Below, piece after piece: positions 50,529-62,560 of a stretch of DNA of 64,000 nucleotides; the stretch's first letter is position 1; each line of letters begins with the position of its first letter. Below the pieces are notes generated by a model. The model saw nothing but the letters and a program-made list of their open reading frames with translations. It made no database searches and was not told the origin of the DNA. Origin of the DNA: Plasmopara viticola (Eukaryota; Oomycota; Peronosporomycetes; Peronosporales; Peronosporaceae); NCBI GenBank assembly GCA_001695595.3, contig MBPM02000195.1:1-64000 (forward strand), in the 5' to 3' direction. Position numbers and translations under genes: made by a program.

Positions 50529-50798
50529 TTGATTCTTCTCATGGCCATAGATACGTCAAAGTGGCTTTCTGGCTATGCAGACCCGCGATTCGAGCGTTAC
50601 TTTTCGAATACTGGTTCATTTGAAGTGCTGATTCTTACTACGGCTCAGACACGTCAAATCAAGCTTTCTGAGCGAGCATATATGCGTTGCAAGCGTACCT
50701 TAGCGAGTTCTGCTCCAATTGATGCGCCGATTCTTCTTACGGCGTCAGATCCGTCAAATCTAGCTTCCAGGATATGCAGACACGCGTTTCAAGTAGAA
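50529..50798 (+). repeat. Divergent monomer cassette (E), copy 10
   Basis: Cassette with TTCATTTGAAGTGCTG and TTCTTACGGCGTCAG. Its final monomer is truncated by the D/A fusion described for the surrounding array. Confidence 0.86.
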
Positions 50799-51225
50799 CT
50801 TAGCGATTGCTGCTCCGTTAGAAGCGCCGATTCTTCCAACAGCGTCAGATACGTCAAATCTCGCTTTCTGAGCAAGCACATACGCGTTGCAAGCAAATCT
50901 TTGCGAATACTGCTCCATTTGAAGTGTCGGTTCTTCCTAGGGCCTCAAATTTGTCAAATCTAGCTTCCTGAGCAAGCACATATGCGTTGCAAGCGTAACT
51001 TAGCGGGTTCTGCTCCATTTGAAGGGGCAATTCTTTTAACAGCCTCAGATACGTCTAATACAGCTTCCTGGACATGCAGCCACGCGTTTCAAGCAGAACT
51101 TAGCGATTGCTGCTCCAGTAGAAGCGCCGATTAATCTTACGGCATCAGATACGTCAAATATCGCTTTCTGAACAAGCACATACGCGTTGCAAGCGTATCT
51201 TAGATTATACTGCTCCATTTGAGCG

Positions 51226-51495
51226 TTGATTCTTCTCATGGCCATAGATACGTCAAAGTGGCTTTCTGGCTATGCAGACCCGCGATTCGAGTGTTACTTT
51301 TCGAATACTGGTTCATTTGAAGTGCTGATTCTTACTACGGCTCAGACACGTCAAATCAAGCTTTCTGAGCGAGCATATATGCGTTGCAAGCGTACCTTAG
51401 CGAGTTCTGCTCCAATTGATGCGCCGATTCTTCCTACGGCGTCAGATCCGTCAAATCTAGCTTCCAGGACATGCAGACACGCGTTCCTTGCGTAA
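51226..51495 (+). repeat. Divergent monomer cassette (E), copy 11
   Basis: Intact cassette with one private change (CGAGTGTTACTTTTCG). Confidence 0.88.
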
Positions 51496-52022
51496 CTGAG
51501 CGTGTTCTGCTCTATTTGAAGAACCGATTCTTCCTACAGCCTCAGATACGTTCAATACAGCTGCCTGGATATGCAGCCACGCGTTTCAAGTAGAACTTAG
51601 CGATTGCTGCTCCAGTAGAAGCGCCGATTCTTCCTACAGCGTCAGATACGTCAAATCTCGCTTTCTGAGCAAGCACATACGCGTTGCAAGCAAATCTTTG
51701 CGAATACTGCTCCATTTGAAGTGCCGGTTCTTCCTAGGGCCTCAGATTTGTCAAATCTAGCTTCCTGAGCAAGCATATATGCGTTGCAAGCGTAACTTAG
51801 CGGGTTCTGCTCCATTTGAAGGGGCAATTCTTTTTACAGCCTCAGATACGTCTAATACAGCTTCCTGGACATGCAGCCACGCGTTTCAAGCAGAACTTAG
51901 CGATTGCTGCTCCAGTAGAAGCGCCGATTATTCTTACGGCATCAGATACGTCAAATTTCGCTTTCTGAACAAGCACATACGCGTTGCAAGCGTATCTTAG
52001 ATTATACTGCTCCATTTGAGCG

Positions 52023-52292
52023 TTGATTCTTCTCATGGCCATAGATACGTCAAAGTGGCTTTCTGGCTATGCAGACCCGCGATTCGAGCGTTACTTTTCG
52101 AATACTGGTTCATTTGAAGTGCTGATTCTTACTACGGCTCAGACACGTCAAATCAAGCTTTCTGAGCGAGCATATATGCGTTGCAAGCGTACCTTAGCGA
52201 GTTCTGCTCCAATTGATGCGCCGATTCTTCTTACGGCGTCAGATCCGTCAAATCTAGCTTCCAGGATATGCAGACACGCGTTCCTTGCGTAA
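52023..52292 (+). repeat. Divergent monomer cassette (E), copy 12
   Basis: Intact, the last cassette copy in the window. None is seen to the right of 52.3 kb. Confidence 0.88.
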
Positions 52293-52299
52293 CTGAGCG

Positions 52300-53304
52300 T
52301 GTTCTGCTCTATTTGAAGAGCCGATTCTTCCTACAGCCTCAGATACGTTCAATACAGCTTTCTGGACATGCAGCCACGCGTTTTAAGAATAATTCAGCGA
52401 TTGCTGCTCCAGTAGAAGCGCCGATTCTTCCTACAGCGTCAGATACGTCAAATCTAGCTTCCTGAGCAAGCACATATGCGTTGCAAGCGTACCTTAGCGA
52501 GTTCTGCTCCATTTGAAGCGCCGATTCTTCCCACGGCCTCAAATACGTCAAATATAGCTTCCAGGACATGCAGACACGAGTTGCGAGCGTAACTAAGCGA
52601 GTTCTTCTTTAGGGTCAAGAGTTTAAGGTTTAGCCTCAGGTACGTCTAATACAGCTTCCTGGACATGCAGCCACGCGTTTCAAGTAGAACTTAGCGATTG
52701 CTGCTCCAGTAGAAGCGCCGATTCTTCCTACGGCCTCAAATACGTCAAATTTAGCATTCTGAGCAAGCACATACGCGTTGCAAGCGTAACTTAGCGAGTT
52801 CTGCTCCATTTGATGCGCCGATTCTTCCTACGGCGTCAGATCCGTCAAATCTAGCTTCCAGGACATGCAGACACGCGTTTCGTGCGTAACTGAGCGTGTT
52901 CTGCTCTATTTGAAGAGACAATTCTTCCTCCAGCCTCAGATACGTCTAATGCAGCTTCCTGGATATGCAGCCACGCGTTTCAAGTAGAACTTAGCGATTG
53001 CTGCTCCAGTAGAAGCGCCGATTCTTCCTACAGCGTCAGATACGTCAAATCTCGCTTCCTGAGCAAGCACATACGCGTTGCAAGCAAATCTTTGCGAATA
53101 CTGCTCCATTTGAAGCGCCGGTTCTTCGTACGGCCTCACATTCGTCAAATCTAGCTTCCTGAGCAAGCACATATGCGTTGCAAGCGTACCTTAGCGAGTT
53201 CTGCTCCATTTGAAGCGCCGATTCTTCCCACGGCCTCAGATACGTCAAATATAGCTTCCAGGACATGCAGACACGAGTTGCGAGCGTAACTAAGCGAGTT
53301 CTTC
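52300..53304 (+). repeat. Mixed satellite with a short telomeric block
   Basis: About ten monomers of ordinary A, B, C and D type, including the GCGTCAGATCCGTC variant. Telomeric block 16 lies inside. No gene and no stable higher order. Confidence 0.83.
52608..52633 (+). repeat. Interstitial telomeric block 16 (short)
   Basis: Twenty-six bases: TTTAGGG, TCAAGAG, TTTAAGG, TTTAG. It shares the two-heptad deletion and TCAAGAG unit with block 8 some 14.7 kb away, so the two descend from one shortened ancestor. Confidence 0.92.
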
Positions 53305-53344
53305 TTTAAGGTTAAAAGGTTAGGGTTTAGGGTTTAGGGTTTAG
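53305..53344 (+). repeat. Interstitial telomeric block 17
   Basis: Forty bases: TTTAAGG, TTAAAAG, GTTAGGG, two TTTAGGG, TTTAG. It is the only block whose first heptad is altered. Confidence 0.93.
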
Positions 53345-54415
53345 CCTCAGATACGTTCAATACAGCTTCCTGGACATGCAGCCACGCGTTTCAAGTAGAA
53401 CTTAGCGATTGCTGCTCCAGTAGAAGCGCCGATTCTTCCTACGGCCTCAGATACATCAAATCTCGCTTTCTGAGCAAACACATACGCGTTGCAAGCGAAT
53501 CTTTGCAATACTGCTCCATTTAAAGCGCCGATTCTTCCTACGGCCTCAGATACGTCAAATCTCGCTTCCTGAGCAAGCACATATGCGTTGCAAGCGTACC
53601 TTAGCGAGTTCTGCTCCATTTGAAGCGCCGATTCTTCCCACGGCCTCAGATACGTCAAATGTAGCTTTCAGGACATGCAGCCACACGTTCCGAGCGTAAC
53701 TAAGCAAGTTCTGCTCCATTTGAAAGGCCAATTCTTCCTACAGCCTCAGATACGACCAATACAGCTTCCTGGACATGCAGCCACGCGTTTCAAGTAGAAC
53801 ATAGCGATTGCTGCTCCAATAGAAGCGCCGATTTTTCCCACGGCCTCAAATACGTCAAATCTAGCCTTCTGAGCAAGCACATACGCGTTGCAAACGTAAC
53901 TTAGCGAGTTCTGCTCCATTCGATGCGCCAATTCTTCCTACGGCGTCAGATCCGTCAAATGTAGCTTCCAGGACATGCAGACACGCGTTCCGTGCGTAAC
54001 TGAGCGTGTTTTGCTATATTTGAAGAACCGATTCTTCCTATAGCCTCAGATACGTTCAATACAGCTGCCTGGATATGCAGCCACGCGTTTCAAGTAGAAC
54101 TTAGCGATTGCTGCTCCAGTAGAAGCGCCCGATTCTTCCTACAGCGTCAGATACGTCAAATCTCGCTTTCTGAGCAAGCACATACGCGTTGCAAGCAAAT
54201 CTTTGCGAATACTGCTCCATTTGAAACGCCGGTTCTTCCTACGGCTTCAGATTCGTCAAATCTAGCTTCCTGAGCAAGCACATATGCGTTGCAAGCGTAC
54301 CTTAGCGAGTTCTGCTCCATTTGAAGCGCCGATTCTTCCCACGGCCTCAGATACGTCAAATATAGCTTCCAGGACATGCAGACACGAGTTGCGAGCGTAA
54401 CTAAGCGAGTTCTTC

Positions 54416-54455
54416 TTTAGGGTTAATAGGTTAGGGTTTAGGGTTTAGGGATTAG
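54416..54455 (+). repeat. Interstitial telomeric block 18
   Basis: Forty bases: TTTAGGG, TTAATAG, GTTAGGG, two TTTAGGG, ATTAG. Same subtype as blocks 11 and 13. Confidence 0.95.
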
Positions 54456-55525
54456 CCTCAGATACGTTCAATACAGCTTCCTGGACATGCAGCCACGCGT
54501 TTCAAGTAGAACTTAGCGATTGCTGCTCCAGTAGAAGCGCCGATTCTTCCTACAGCGTCAGATACGTAAAATCTCGCTTTCTGAGCAAGCACATACGTGT
54601 TGCAAGCAAATCTTTGCGAATACTGCTCCATTTGAAGCGCCGGTTCTTCCTACGGCTTCAGATTCATCAAATCTAGCTTCCTGAGCAAGCACATATGCGT
54701 TGCAAGCGTACCTTAGCGAGTTCTGCTCCATTTGAAGCGCCGATTCTTCCCACGGCCTCAGATACGTCAAATGTAGCTTTCAGGACATGCAGCCACACGT
54801 TCCGAGCGTAACTAAGCAAGTTCTGCTCCATTTGAAAGGCCAATTCTTCCTACAGCCTCAGATACGACCAATACAGCTTCCTGGACATGCAGCCACGCGT
54901 TTCAAGTAGAACATAGCGATTGCTGCTCCAATAGAAGCGCCGATTTTTCCCACGGCCTCAAATACGTCAAATCTAGCCTTCTGAGCAAGCACATACGCGT
55001 TGCAAACGTAACTTAGCGAGTTCTGCTCCATTCGATGCGCCGATTCTTCCTACGGCGTCAGATCCGTCAAATGTAGCTTCCAGGACATGCAGACACGCGT
55101 TCCGCGCGTAACTGAGCGTGTTTTGCTATATTTGAAGAACCGATTCTTCCTATAGCCTCAGATACGTTCAATACAGCTGCCTGGATATGCAGCCACGCGT
55201 TTCAAGTAGAACTTAGCGATTGCTGCTCCAGTAGAAGCGCCGATTCTTCCTACAGCGTCAGATACGTCAAATCTCGCTTTCTGAGCAAGCACATACGCGT
55301 TGCAAGCAAATCTTTGCGAATACTGCTCCATTTGAAGCGCGGTTCTTCCTACGGCTTCAGATTCGTCAAATCTAGCTTCCTGAGCAAGCACATATGCGTT
55401 GCAAGCGTACCTTAGCGAGTTCTGCTCCATTTGAAGCGCCGATTCTTCCCACGGCCTCAGATACGTCAAATATAGCTTCCAGGACATGCAGACACGAGTT
55501 GCGAGCGTAACTAAGCGAGTTCTTC

Positions 55526-55565
55526 TTTAGGGTTAATAGGTTAGGGTTTAGGGTTTAGGGATTAG
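55526..55565 (+). repeat. Interstitial telomeric block 19
   Basis: Same units as block 18, 1,110 bp downstream. Confidence 0.95.
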
Positions 55566-56034
55566 CCTCAGATACGTTCAATTCAGCTTCCTGGACATGC
55601 AGCCACGCGTTTCAAGTAGAACTTAGCGATTGCTGCTCCAGTAGAAGCGCCGATTCTTCCTACGGCCTCAGATACATCAAATCTCGCTTTCTGAGCAAAC
55701 ACATACGCGTTGCGAGCGAATCTTTGCAATACTGCTCCATTTGAAGCGGCGGTTCTTCCTACGGCCTCAGATTCGTCAAATCTAGCTTCCTGAGCAAGCA
55801 CATATGCGTTGCAAGCGTACCTTAGCGAGTTCTGCTCCATTTGATGCGCCGATTCTTCCTACGGCTCAGATACGTCAAATCTAGCTTCCTGAGCAAGCAC
55901 ATATGCATTGCAAGCGTACCTTAGCGAGTTCTGCTCCATTTGAAGCGCCGATTCTTCCCACGGCCTCAGATACGTCAAATATAGCTTCCAGGACATGCAG
56001 ACACGAGTTGCGAGCGTAACTAAGCGAGTTCTTC

Positions 56035-56074
56035 TTTAGGGTTAATAGGTTAGGGTTTAGGGTTTAGGGATTAG
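56035..56074 (+). repeat. Interstitial telomeric block 20
   Basis: Forty bases of the TTAATAG/ATTAG subtype, as in blocks 18 and 19, 509 bp after block 19. Confidence 0.95.
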
Positions 56075-57343
56075 CCTCAGATACGTTCAATACAGCTTCC
56101 TGGACATGCAGCCACGCGTTTCAAGTAGAACTTAGCGATTGCTGCTCCAGTAGAAGCGCCGATTCTTCCTACGGCCTCAGATACATCAAATCTCGCTTTC
56201 TGAGCAAGCCCATACGCGTTGCAAGCGAATCTTTGCGAATACTGCTCCATTTGAAGCGGCGGTTCTTCCTACGGCCTCAGATTCGTCAAATCTAGCTTCC
56301 TGAGCAAGCACATATGCGTTGCAAGCGTACCTTAGCGAGTTCTGCTCCATTTGATGCGCCGATTCTTCCTACGGCTCAGATACGTCAAATCTAGCTTCCT
56401 GAGCAAGCACATATGCAATGCAAGCGTACCTTAGCGAGTTCTGCTCCATTTGAAGCGCCTATTCTTCCCACGGCCTCAGATACGTCAAATGTAGCTTTCA
56501 GGACATGCAGCCACGCGTTCCGAGCGTAACTAAGCAAGTTCTGCTCCATTTGAAAGGCCAATTCTTCCTACAGCCTCAGATACGTCCAATACAGCTTCCT
56601 GGACATGCAGCCACGCGTTTCAAGTAGAACATAGCGATTGCTGCTCCAATAGAAGCGTCGATTTTTCCCACGGCCTCAAATACGTCAAATCTAGCATTCT
56701 GAGCAAGCACATACGCGTTGCAAACGTAACTTAGCGAGTTCTGCTCCATTCGATGCGCCGATTCTTCCTACGGCGTCAGATCCGTCAAATCTAGCTTCCA
56801 GGACATGCAGACACGCGTTCCGTGCGTAACTGAGCGTGTTCTGCTATATTTGAAGAACCGATTCTTCCTACAGCCTCAGATACGTTCAATACAGCTGCCT
56901 GGATATGCAGCCACGCGTTTCAAGTAGAACTTAGCGATTGCTGCTCCAGTAGAAGCGCCGATTCTTCCTACAGCGTCAGATACGTCAAATATCGCTTTCT
57001 GAGCAAGCACATACGCGTTGCAAACGTAACTTAGCGAGTTCTGCTCCATTCGATGCGCCGATTCTTCCTACGGCCTCAGATTCGTCAAATCTAGCTTCCT
57101 GAGCAAGCACATATGCGTTGCAAGCGTACCTTAGCGAGTTCTACTCCATTTGATGCGCCGATTCTTCCTACGGCTCAGATACGTCAAATCTAGCTTTCTG
57201 AGCAAGCACATATGCAATGCAAGCGTACCCTAGCGAGTTCTGCTCCATTTGAAGCGCCGACTCTTCCCACGGCCTCAGATACGTCAAATATAGCTTCCAG
57301 GACATGCAGACACGAGTTGCGAGCGTAACTAAGCGAGTTCATC

Positions 57344-57383
57344 TTTAGGGTTAAGAGGTTAGGGTTTAGGGTTTAGGGTTTAG
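57344..57383 (+). repeat. Interstitial telomeric block 21
   Basis: Forty bases: TTTAGGG, TTAAGAG, GTTAGGG, two TTTAGGG, TTTAG. The left flank reads GAGTTCATC, shared with block 26. Confidence 0.95.
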
Positions 57384-60300
57384 CCTCAGATACGTTCAAT
57401 ACAGCTGCCTGGATATGCAGCCACGCGTTTCAAGTAGAACTTAGCGATTGCTGCTCCAGTAGAAGCGCCGATTCTTCCTACGGCCTCAGATACGTCAAAT
57501 CTCGCTTTCTGAGCAAGCACATACGCGTTGCAAGCAAATCTTTGCGAATACTGCTCCATTTGAAGCGCCGGTTTTTCCTACGGCCTCAGATTCGTCAAAT
57601 CTAGCTTCCTGAGCAAGCACATATGCGTTGCAAGCGTACCTTAGCGAGTTCTGCTCCATTTGATGCGCCGATTCTTCCTACGGCTCAGATACGTCAAATC
57701 TAGCTTCCTGAGCAAGCACATATGCAATGCAAGCGTACCTTAGCGAGTTCTGCTCCATTTGAAGCGCCGATTCTTCCCACGGCCTCAGATACGTCAAATG
57801 TAGCTTTCAGGACATGCAGCCACGCGTTCCGAGCGTAACTAAGCAAGTTCTGCTCCATTTGAAAGGCCAATTCTTCCTACAGCCTCAGATACGTCCAATA
57901 CAGCTTCCTGGACATGCAGCCACGCGTTTCAAGTGGAACATAGCGATTGCTGCTCCAATAGAAGCGTCGATTTTTCCCACGGCCTCAAATACGTCAAATC
58001 TAGCATTCTGAGCAAGCACATACGCGTTGCAAACGTAACTTAGCGAGTTCTGCTCCATTCGATGCGCCGATTCTTCCTACGGCGTCAGATCCGTCAAATC
58101 TAGCTTCCAGGACATGCAGACACGCGTTCCGTGCGTAACTGAGCGTGTTCTGCTCTATTTGAAGAACCGATTCTTCCTACAGCCTCAGATACGTTCAATA
58201 CAGCTGCCTGGATATGCAGCCACGCGTTTCAAGTAGAACTTAGCGATTGCTGCTCCATAGAAGCGCCGATTTTTCCACGGCCTAGATACGTCATATCTAG
58301 CATCCTGAGCGAACACATACGCGTTGCAAGCGTAACTTAGCGAGTTCTGCTCCATTTGATGCGCCGATTTTTCTCACGGCGTCAGATCCGTCAAATCTAG
58401 CTTCCATGACATGCAGACACGCGTTCCGTGCGGTAACTGAGCGTGTTTCTGCTATATTTGAAGAACCGATTCTTCCTAACAGCCTCAAAATCCGTTCAAT
58501 ACAGCTGCCTGGATATGCAGCCACGCGTTTCAAGTAGAACTTAGCGATTGCTGCTCCAGTGAAGCGCCGATTCTTCCTACGGCCTCAGATACGTCGAATC
58601 TCGCTTCTGAGCAAGCACATACGCGTTGCAAGCAAATCTTTGCGAATACTGCTCCATTTGAAGCGCCGGTTTTTCCTACGGCCTCAGAATTCGTCAAATC
58701 TAGCTTCCTAAGCAAGCACATATGCGTTGCAAGCGTACTTAGCGAGTTCTGCTCCATTTGATGCGGCCGATTCTTCCTACGGCTCAGATACGTCAAATCT
58801 AGCTTCCTGAGCAAGCACATATGCAATGCAAGCGTACCTTAGCGAGTTCTGCTCCATTTGAAGCGCCGATTCTTCCCAGGCCTCAGATACGTCAAATGTA
58901 GCTTTCAGGACTGCAGCCACGCGTTCCGAGCGTAACTAAGCAAGTTCTGCTCCATTTGAAAGGCCAATTCTTCCTACAGCCTCAGATACGTCAATACAGC
59001 TTCCTGACATGCAGCCACGCGTTTCAAGTAGAACAAGCGATGCTGCTCCAATAGAAGCGTCGATTTTTCCCACGGCCTCAAATACGTCAAATCTAGCATT
59101 CTGAGCAAGCACATACGCGGTGCAAACGTAACTTAGCGAGTTCTGCTCCATTCGATGCGCCGATTCTTCCTACGGCGTCAGATCCGTCAAATCTAGCTTC
59201 CAGGACATGCAGACACGCGTTCCGTGCGTAACTGAGCGGTTCTGCTTATTTGAAGAACCGATTCTTCCAACAGCCTCAGATACGTTCATACAGCTGCCTG
59301 GATATGCAGCCACGCGTTTCAAGTAGAACTTAGCGATTGCTGCTCCAGTAGAAGCGCCGATTCTTCTTACAGCGTCAGATACGTCAAATCTCGCTTTCTG
59401 AGCAAGCACATACGCGTTGCAAGCAAATCTTTGCGAATACTGCTCCATTTGAAGTGCCGGTTCTTCCTATGGCCTCAAATCTGTCAAATCTAGCTTCCTG
59501 AGCAAGCACATATGCGTTGCAAGCGTACCTTAGCGAGTTCTGCTCCATTTGATGCGCCGATTCTTCCTACGGCTCAGATACGTCAAATCTAGCTTCCTGA
59601 GCAAGCACATATGCAATGCAAGCGTACCTTAGCGAGTTCTGCTCCATTTGAAGCGCCGATTCTTCTTACGGCCTCAGATACGTCAAATGTAGCTTTCAGG
59701 ACATGCAGCCACGCGTTCCGAGCGTAACTAAGCAAGTTCTGCTCCATTTGAAAGGCCAATTCTTCCTACAGCCTCAGATACGTCCAATACAGCTTCCTGG
59801 ACATGCAGCCACGCGTTTCAAGTAGAACATAGCGATTGCTGCTCCAATAGAAGCGCCGATTTTTCCCACGGCCTCAAATACGTCAAATCTAGCATTCTGA
59901 GCAAGCACATACGCGTTGCAAACGTAACTTAGCGAGTTCTGCTCCATTCGATGCGCCGATTCTTCCTACGGCGTCAGATCCGTCAAATCTAGCTTCCAGG
60001 ACATGCAGACACGCGTTCCGTGCGTAACTGAGCGTGTTCTGCTCTATTTTAAGGGACAATTCTTCCTCCAGCCTCAGATACGTCTAATACAGCTTCCTGG
60101 ACATGCAGCCACGCGTTTCAAGTAGAACATAGCGATTGCTGCTCCAATAGAAGCGCCGATTTTTCCCACGGCCTCAGATACGTCAAATCTAGCATCCTGA
60201 GCAAGCACATACGCGTTTCAAGCGTAACTTAGCGAGTTCTGCTCCATTTGATGCGCCGATTCTTCCTACGGCGTCAGATCCGTCAAATCTAGCTTCCAGG

Positions 60301-60770
60301 ACATGCAGACACGCGTTCCGTGCGTAACTGAGCGTGTTCTGCTATATTTGAAGAACCGATTCTTCCTACAGCCTCAGATACGTTCAATACAGCTGCCTGG
60401 ATATGCAGCCACGCGTTTCAAGTAGAACTTAGCGATTGCTGCTCCAGTAGAAGCGCCGATTCTTCTTACAGCGTCAGATACGTCAAATCTCGCTTTCTGA
60501 GCAAGCACATACGCGTTGCAAGCAAATCTTTGCGAATACTGCTCCATTTGAAGCGCCGGTTCTTCCTACGGCCTCACATTCGTCAAATCTAGCTTCCTGA
60601 GCAAGCACATATGCGTTGCAAGCGTACCTTAGCGAGTTCTGCTCCATTTGAAGCGCCGATTCTTCCCACGGCCTCAGATACGTCAAATGTAGCTTCCAGG
60701 ACATGCAGACACGCGTTCCGAGCGTAACTAAGCAAGTTCTGCTCCATTTGAAAGGCCAATTCTTCCTACA
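57384..60770 (+). repeat. Mixed satellite without telomeric blocks
   Basis: About 34 monomers, with partly repeated segments. The D variant TTTCAGGACATGCAGCC with GAGCGTAACTAAGCAAG occurs near 57,806 and 59,693, and in broken form (GGACTGCAGCC) near 58,905. Stretch 58,250-59,350 carries many one-base gaps and insertions. No gene and no non-satellite sequence are seen. Confidence 0.83.
58250..59350. other. Indel-dense stretch, probable consensus error
   Basis: Compared with sister copies (for example 63,270-63,830), this stretch shows many isolated single-base changes in length: CTCCATAGAAG, TTTTTCCACGGCCTAG, GCGGTAACTG, GTTTCTGC, CCTAACAGCC, CAGTGAAGCG, GAATTCGTC, GCGTACTTAGCG, GATGCGGCCG, GGACTGCAGCC, TTCCTGACATG and GAACAAGCGATGC. 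Neighbouring stretches keep a strict 100-bp phase. Homopolymer and dinucleotide slips of this kind are typical of unpolished long-read consensus. Confidence 0.6.
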
Positions 60771-61042
60771 GCCTCAGATACGTCCAATACAGCTTCCTGG
60801 ACATGCAGCCACGCGTTTCAAGTAGAACATAGCGATTGCTGCTCCAATAGAAGCGTCGATTTTTCCCACGGCCTCAAATACGTCAAATCTAGCTTCCTGA
60901 GCAAGCACATATGCAATGCAAGCGTACCTTAGCGAGTTCTGCTCCATTTGAAGCGCCGATTCTTCCCACGGCCTCAGATACGTCAAATATAGCTTCCAGG
61001 ACATGCAGACACGAGTTGCGAGCGTAACTAAGCGAGTTCTTC

Positions 61043-61082
61043 TTTAGGGTTAAGAGGTTAGGGTTCAGGGTGTAGGGTTTAG
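61043..61082 (+). repeat. Interstitial telomeric block 22
   Basis: Forty bases: TTTAGGG, TTAAGAG, GTTAGGG, TTCAGGG, TGTAGGG, TTTAG. It is the first of four blocks carrying the TTCAGGG and TGTAGGG variant heptads (in truncated form in block 23). Confidence 0.95.
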
Positions 61083-61353
61083 CCTCATGTACGTTCAATA
61101 TAGCTTCCTGGACATGCAGCCACGCGTTTCAAGTAGAACTTAGCGATTGCTGCTCCAGTAGAAGCGCCGATTCTTCCTACGGCCTCAGATACGTCAAATC
61201 TCGCATTCTGAGCAAGCACATACGCGTTGCAAGCAAATCTTTGCGAATACTGCTCCATTTGAAGCGCCGGTTCTACCTACGGCCTCAGATACGTCAAATA
61301 TAGCTTCCAGGACATGCAGACACGAGTTGCGAGCGTAACTAAGCGAGTTCTTC

Positions 61354-61385
61354 TTTAGGGTTAAGAGGTTAGGGTTCAGGTGTAG
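61354..61385 (+). repeat. Interstitial telomeric block 23 (short)
   Basis: Thirty-two bases: TTTAGGG, TTAAGAG, GTTAGGG, TTCAGG, TGTAG. About one heptad and one G are missing relative to block 22. Confidence 0.9.
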
Positions 61386-62249
61386 CCTCAGGTACGTTCA
61401 ATACAGCTTCCTGGACATGCAGCCACGCGTTCAAGTAGAACTTAGCGATTGCTGCTCCAGTAGAAGCGCCGATTCTTCCTACGGCCTCAGAAATGTCAAA
61501 TCTCGCATTCTGAGCAAGCACATACGCGTTGCAAGCAAATCTTTGCGAATACTGCTCCATTTGAAGCGCCGGTTCTACCTACGGCCTCAGATTCGTCAAA
61601 TCTAGCTTCCTGAGCAAGCACATATGCGTTGCAAGCGTACCTTAGCGAGTTCTGCTCCATTTGATGCGCCGATTCTTCCTACGGCTCAGATACGTCAAAT
61701 CTAGCTTCCTGAGCAAGCACATATGCAATGCAAGCGTACCTTAGCGAGTTCTGCTCCATTTGAAGCGCCGATTCTTCCCACGGCCTCAGATACGTCAAAT
61801 GTAGCTTTCAGGACATGCAGCCACGCGTTCGTGCGTAACTGAGCGTGTTCTGCTCCATTTGAAGCGCCGATTCTTCCCACGGCTCAGATACGTCAAATGT
61901 AGCTTCCAGGACATGCAGACACGCGTTCCGAGCGTAACTAAGCAAGTTCTGCTCCATTTGAAAGCATTCTTCCTACAGCCTCAGATACGTTCAATACAGC
62001 TTCCTGGACATGCGGCCACGCGTTTCAAGTAGAACATAGCGATTGCTGCTCCAATAGAAGCGTCGATTTTTCCCACGGCCTCAAATACGTCAAATCTAGC
62101 TTCCTGAGCAAGCACATATGCAATGCAAGCGTACCTTAGCGAGTTCTGCTCCATTTGAAGCGCCGATTCCTTCCACGGCCTCAGATACGTCAAATATAGC
62201 TTCCAGGACATGCAGACACGAGTTGCGAGCGTAACTAAGCGAGTTCTTC

Positions 62250-62290
62250 TTTAGGGTTAAGAGGTTAGGGTTCAGGGTGTAGGGTTATAG
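62250..62290 (+). repeat. Interstitial telomeric block 24
   Basis: Forty-one bases: as block 22 but closing in TTATAG, a one-base insertion. Confidence 0.92.
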
Positions 62291-62560
62291 CCTCAGGTAC
62301 GTTCAATACAGCTACTGGACATGCAGCCACGCGTTTCAAGTAGAACTTAGCGATTGCTGCTCCAGTAGAAGCGCCGATTCTTCCTACGGCCTCAGATACG
62401 TCAAATCTCGCATTCTGAGCAAGCACATACGCGTTGCAAGCAAATCTTTGCGAATACTGCTCCATTTGAAGCGCCGGTTCTACCTACGCCTCAGATACGT
62501 CAAATATAGCTTCCAGGACATGCAGACACGAGTTGCGAGCGTAACTAAGCGAGTTTCTTC

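Larger units (their letters stand above)
50285..52300 (+). repeat. 697/797-bp higher-order repeat
   Basis: Cassette copies at 50,529, 51,226 and 52,023 are spaced 697 and 797 bp. The shorter spacing lacks one monomer: at 50,785 a GACACGCG D monomer fuses into TTTCAAGTAGAACTTAGCG of an A monomer. Each unit has CAAGCAGAACTTAGCG in A, a variant private to this array. The fusion also creates the longest open frame in the window (144 codons, 50,529-50,963), which I regard as fortuitous. Confidence 0.87.
53305..55565 (+). repeat. 1,110-bp higher-order repeat, two copies
   Basis: Telomeric blocks at 53,305, 54,416 and 55,526 are 1,111 and 1,110 bp apart. Shared variants include GATACGACCAATACAGC at about 53,750 and 54,860, and TTTTGCTATATTTGAAG at about 54,010 and 55,120. 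The monomers just after the first block (GAGCAAACAC, TTTGCAATACTGC) match those after the third block (2,221 bp away) rather than the second. Confidence 0.88.
55566..57383 (+). repeat. Telomere-bearing monomers at 509 and 1,309 bp
   Basis: The five monomers after block 19 are repeated after block 20 (offset 509 bp). They share GATACATCAAATCTCGC, AAGCGGCGGTTC and a C pair with CATATGCA(A/T)TGCAAGCG. From about 56,490 the order switches to ordinary monomers (AGAAGCGTCGATTTTTCC, GCGTCAGATCCGTC). Block 21 lies at the right end. Confidence 0.85.

Noticed and set aside
50529..50963. Longest open frame in the window (144 codons, + strand)
   Set aside because: It runs through the divergent cassette and a D/A fusion. 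Its sister copies stop at 89 codons, and its sequence is simply satellite read in frame. There is no start context or recognisable domain.
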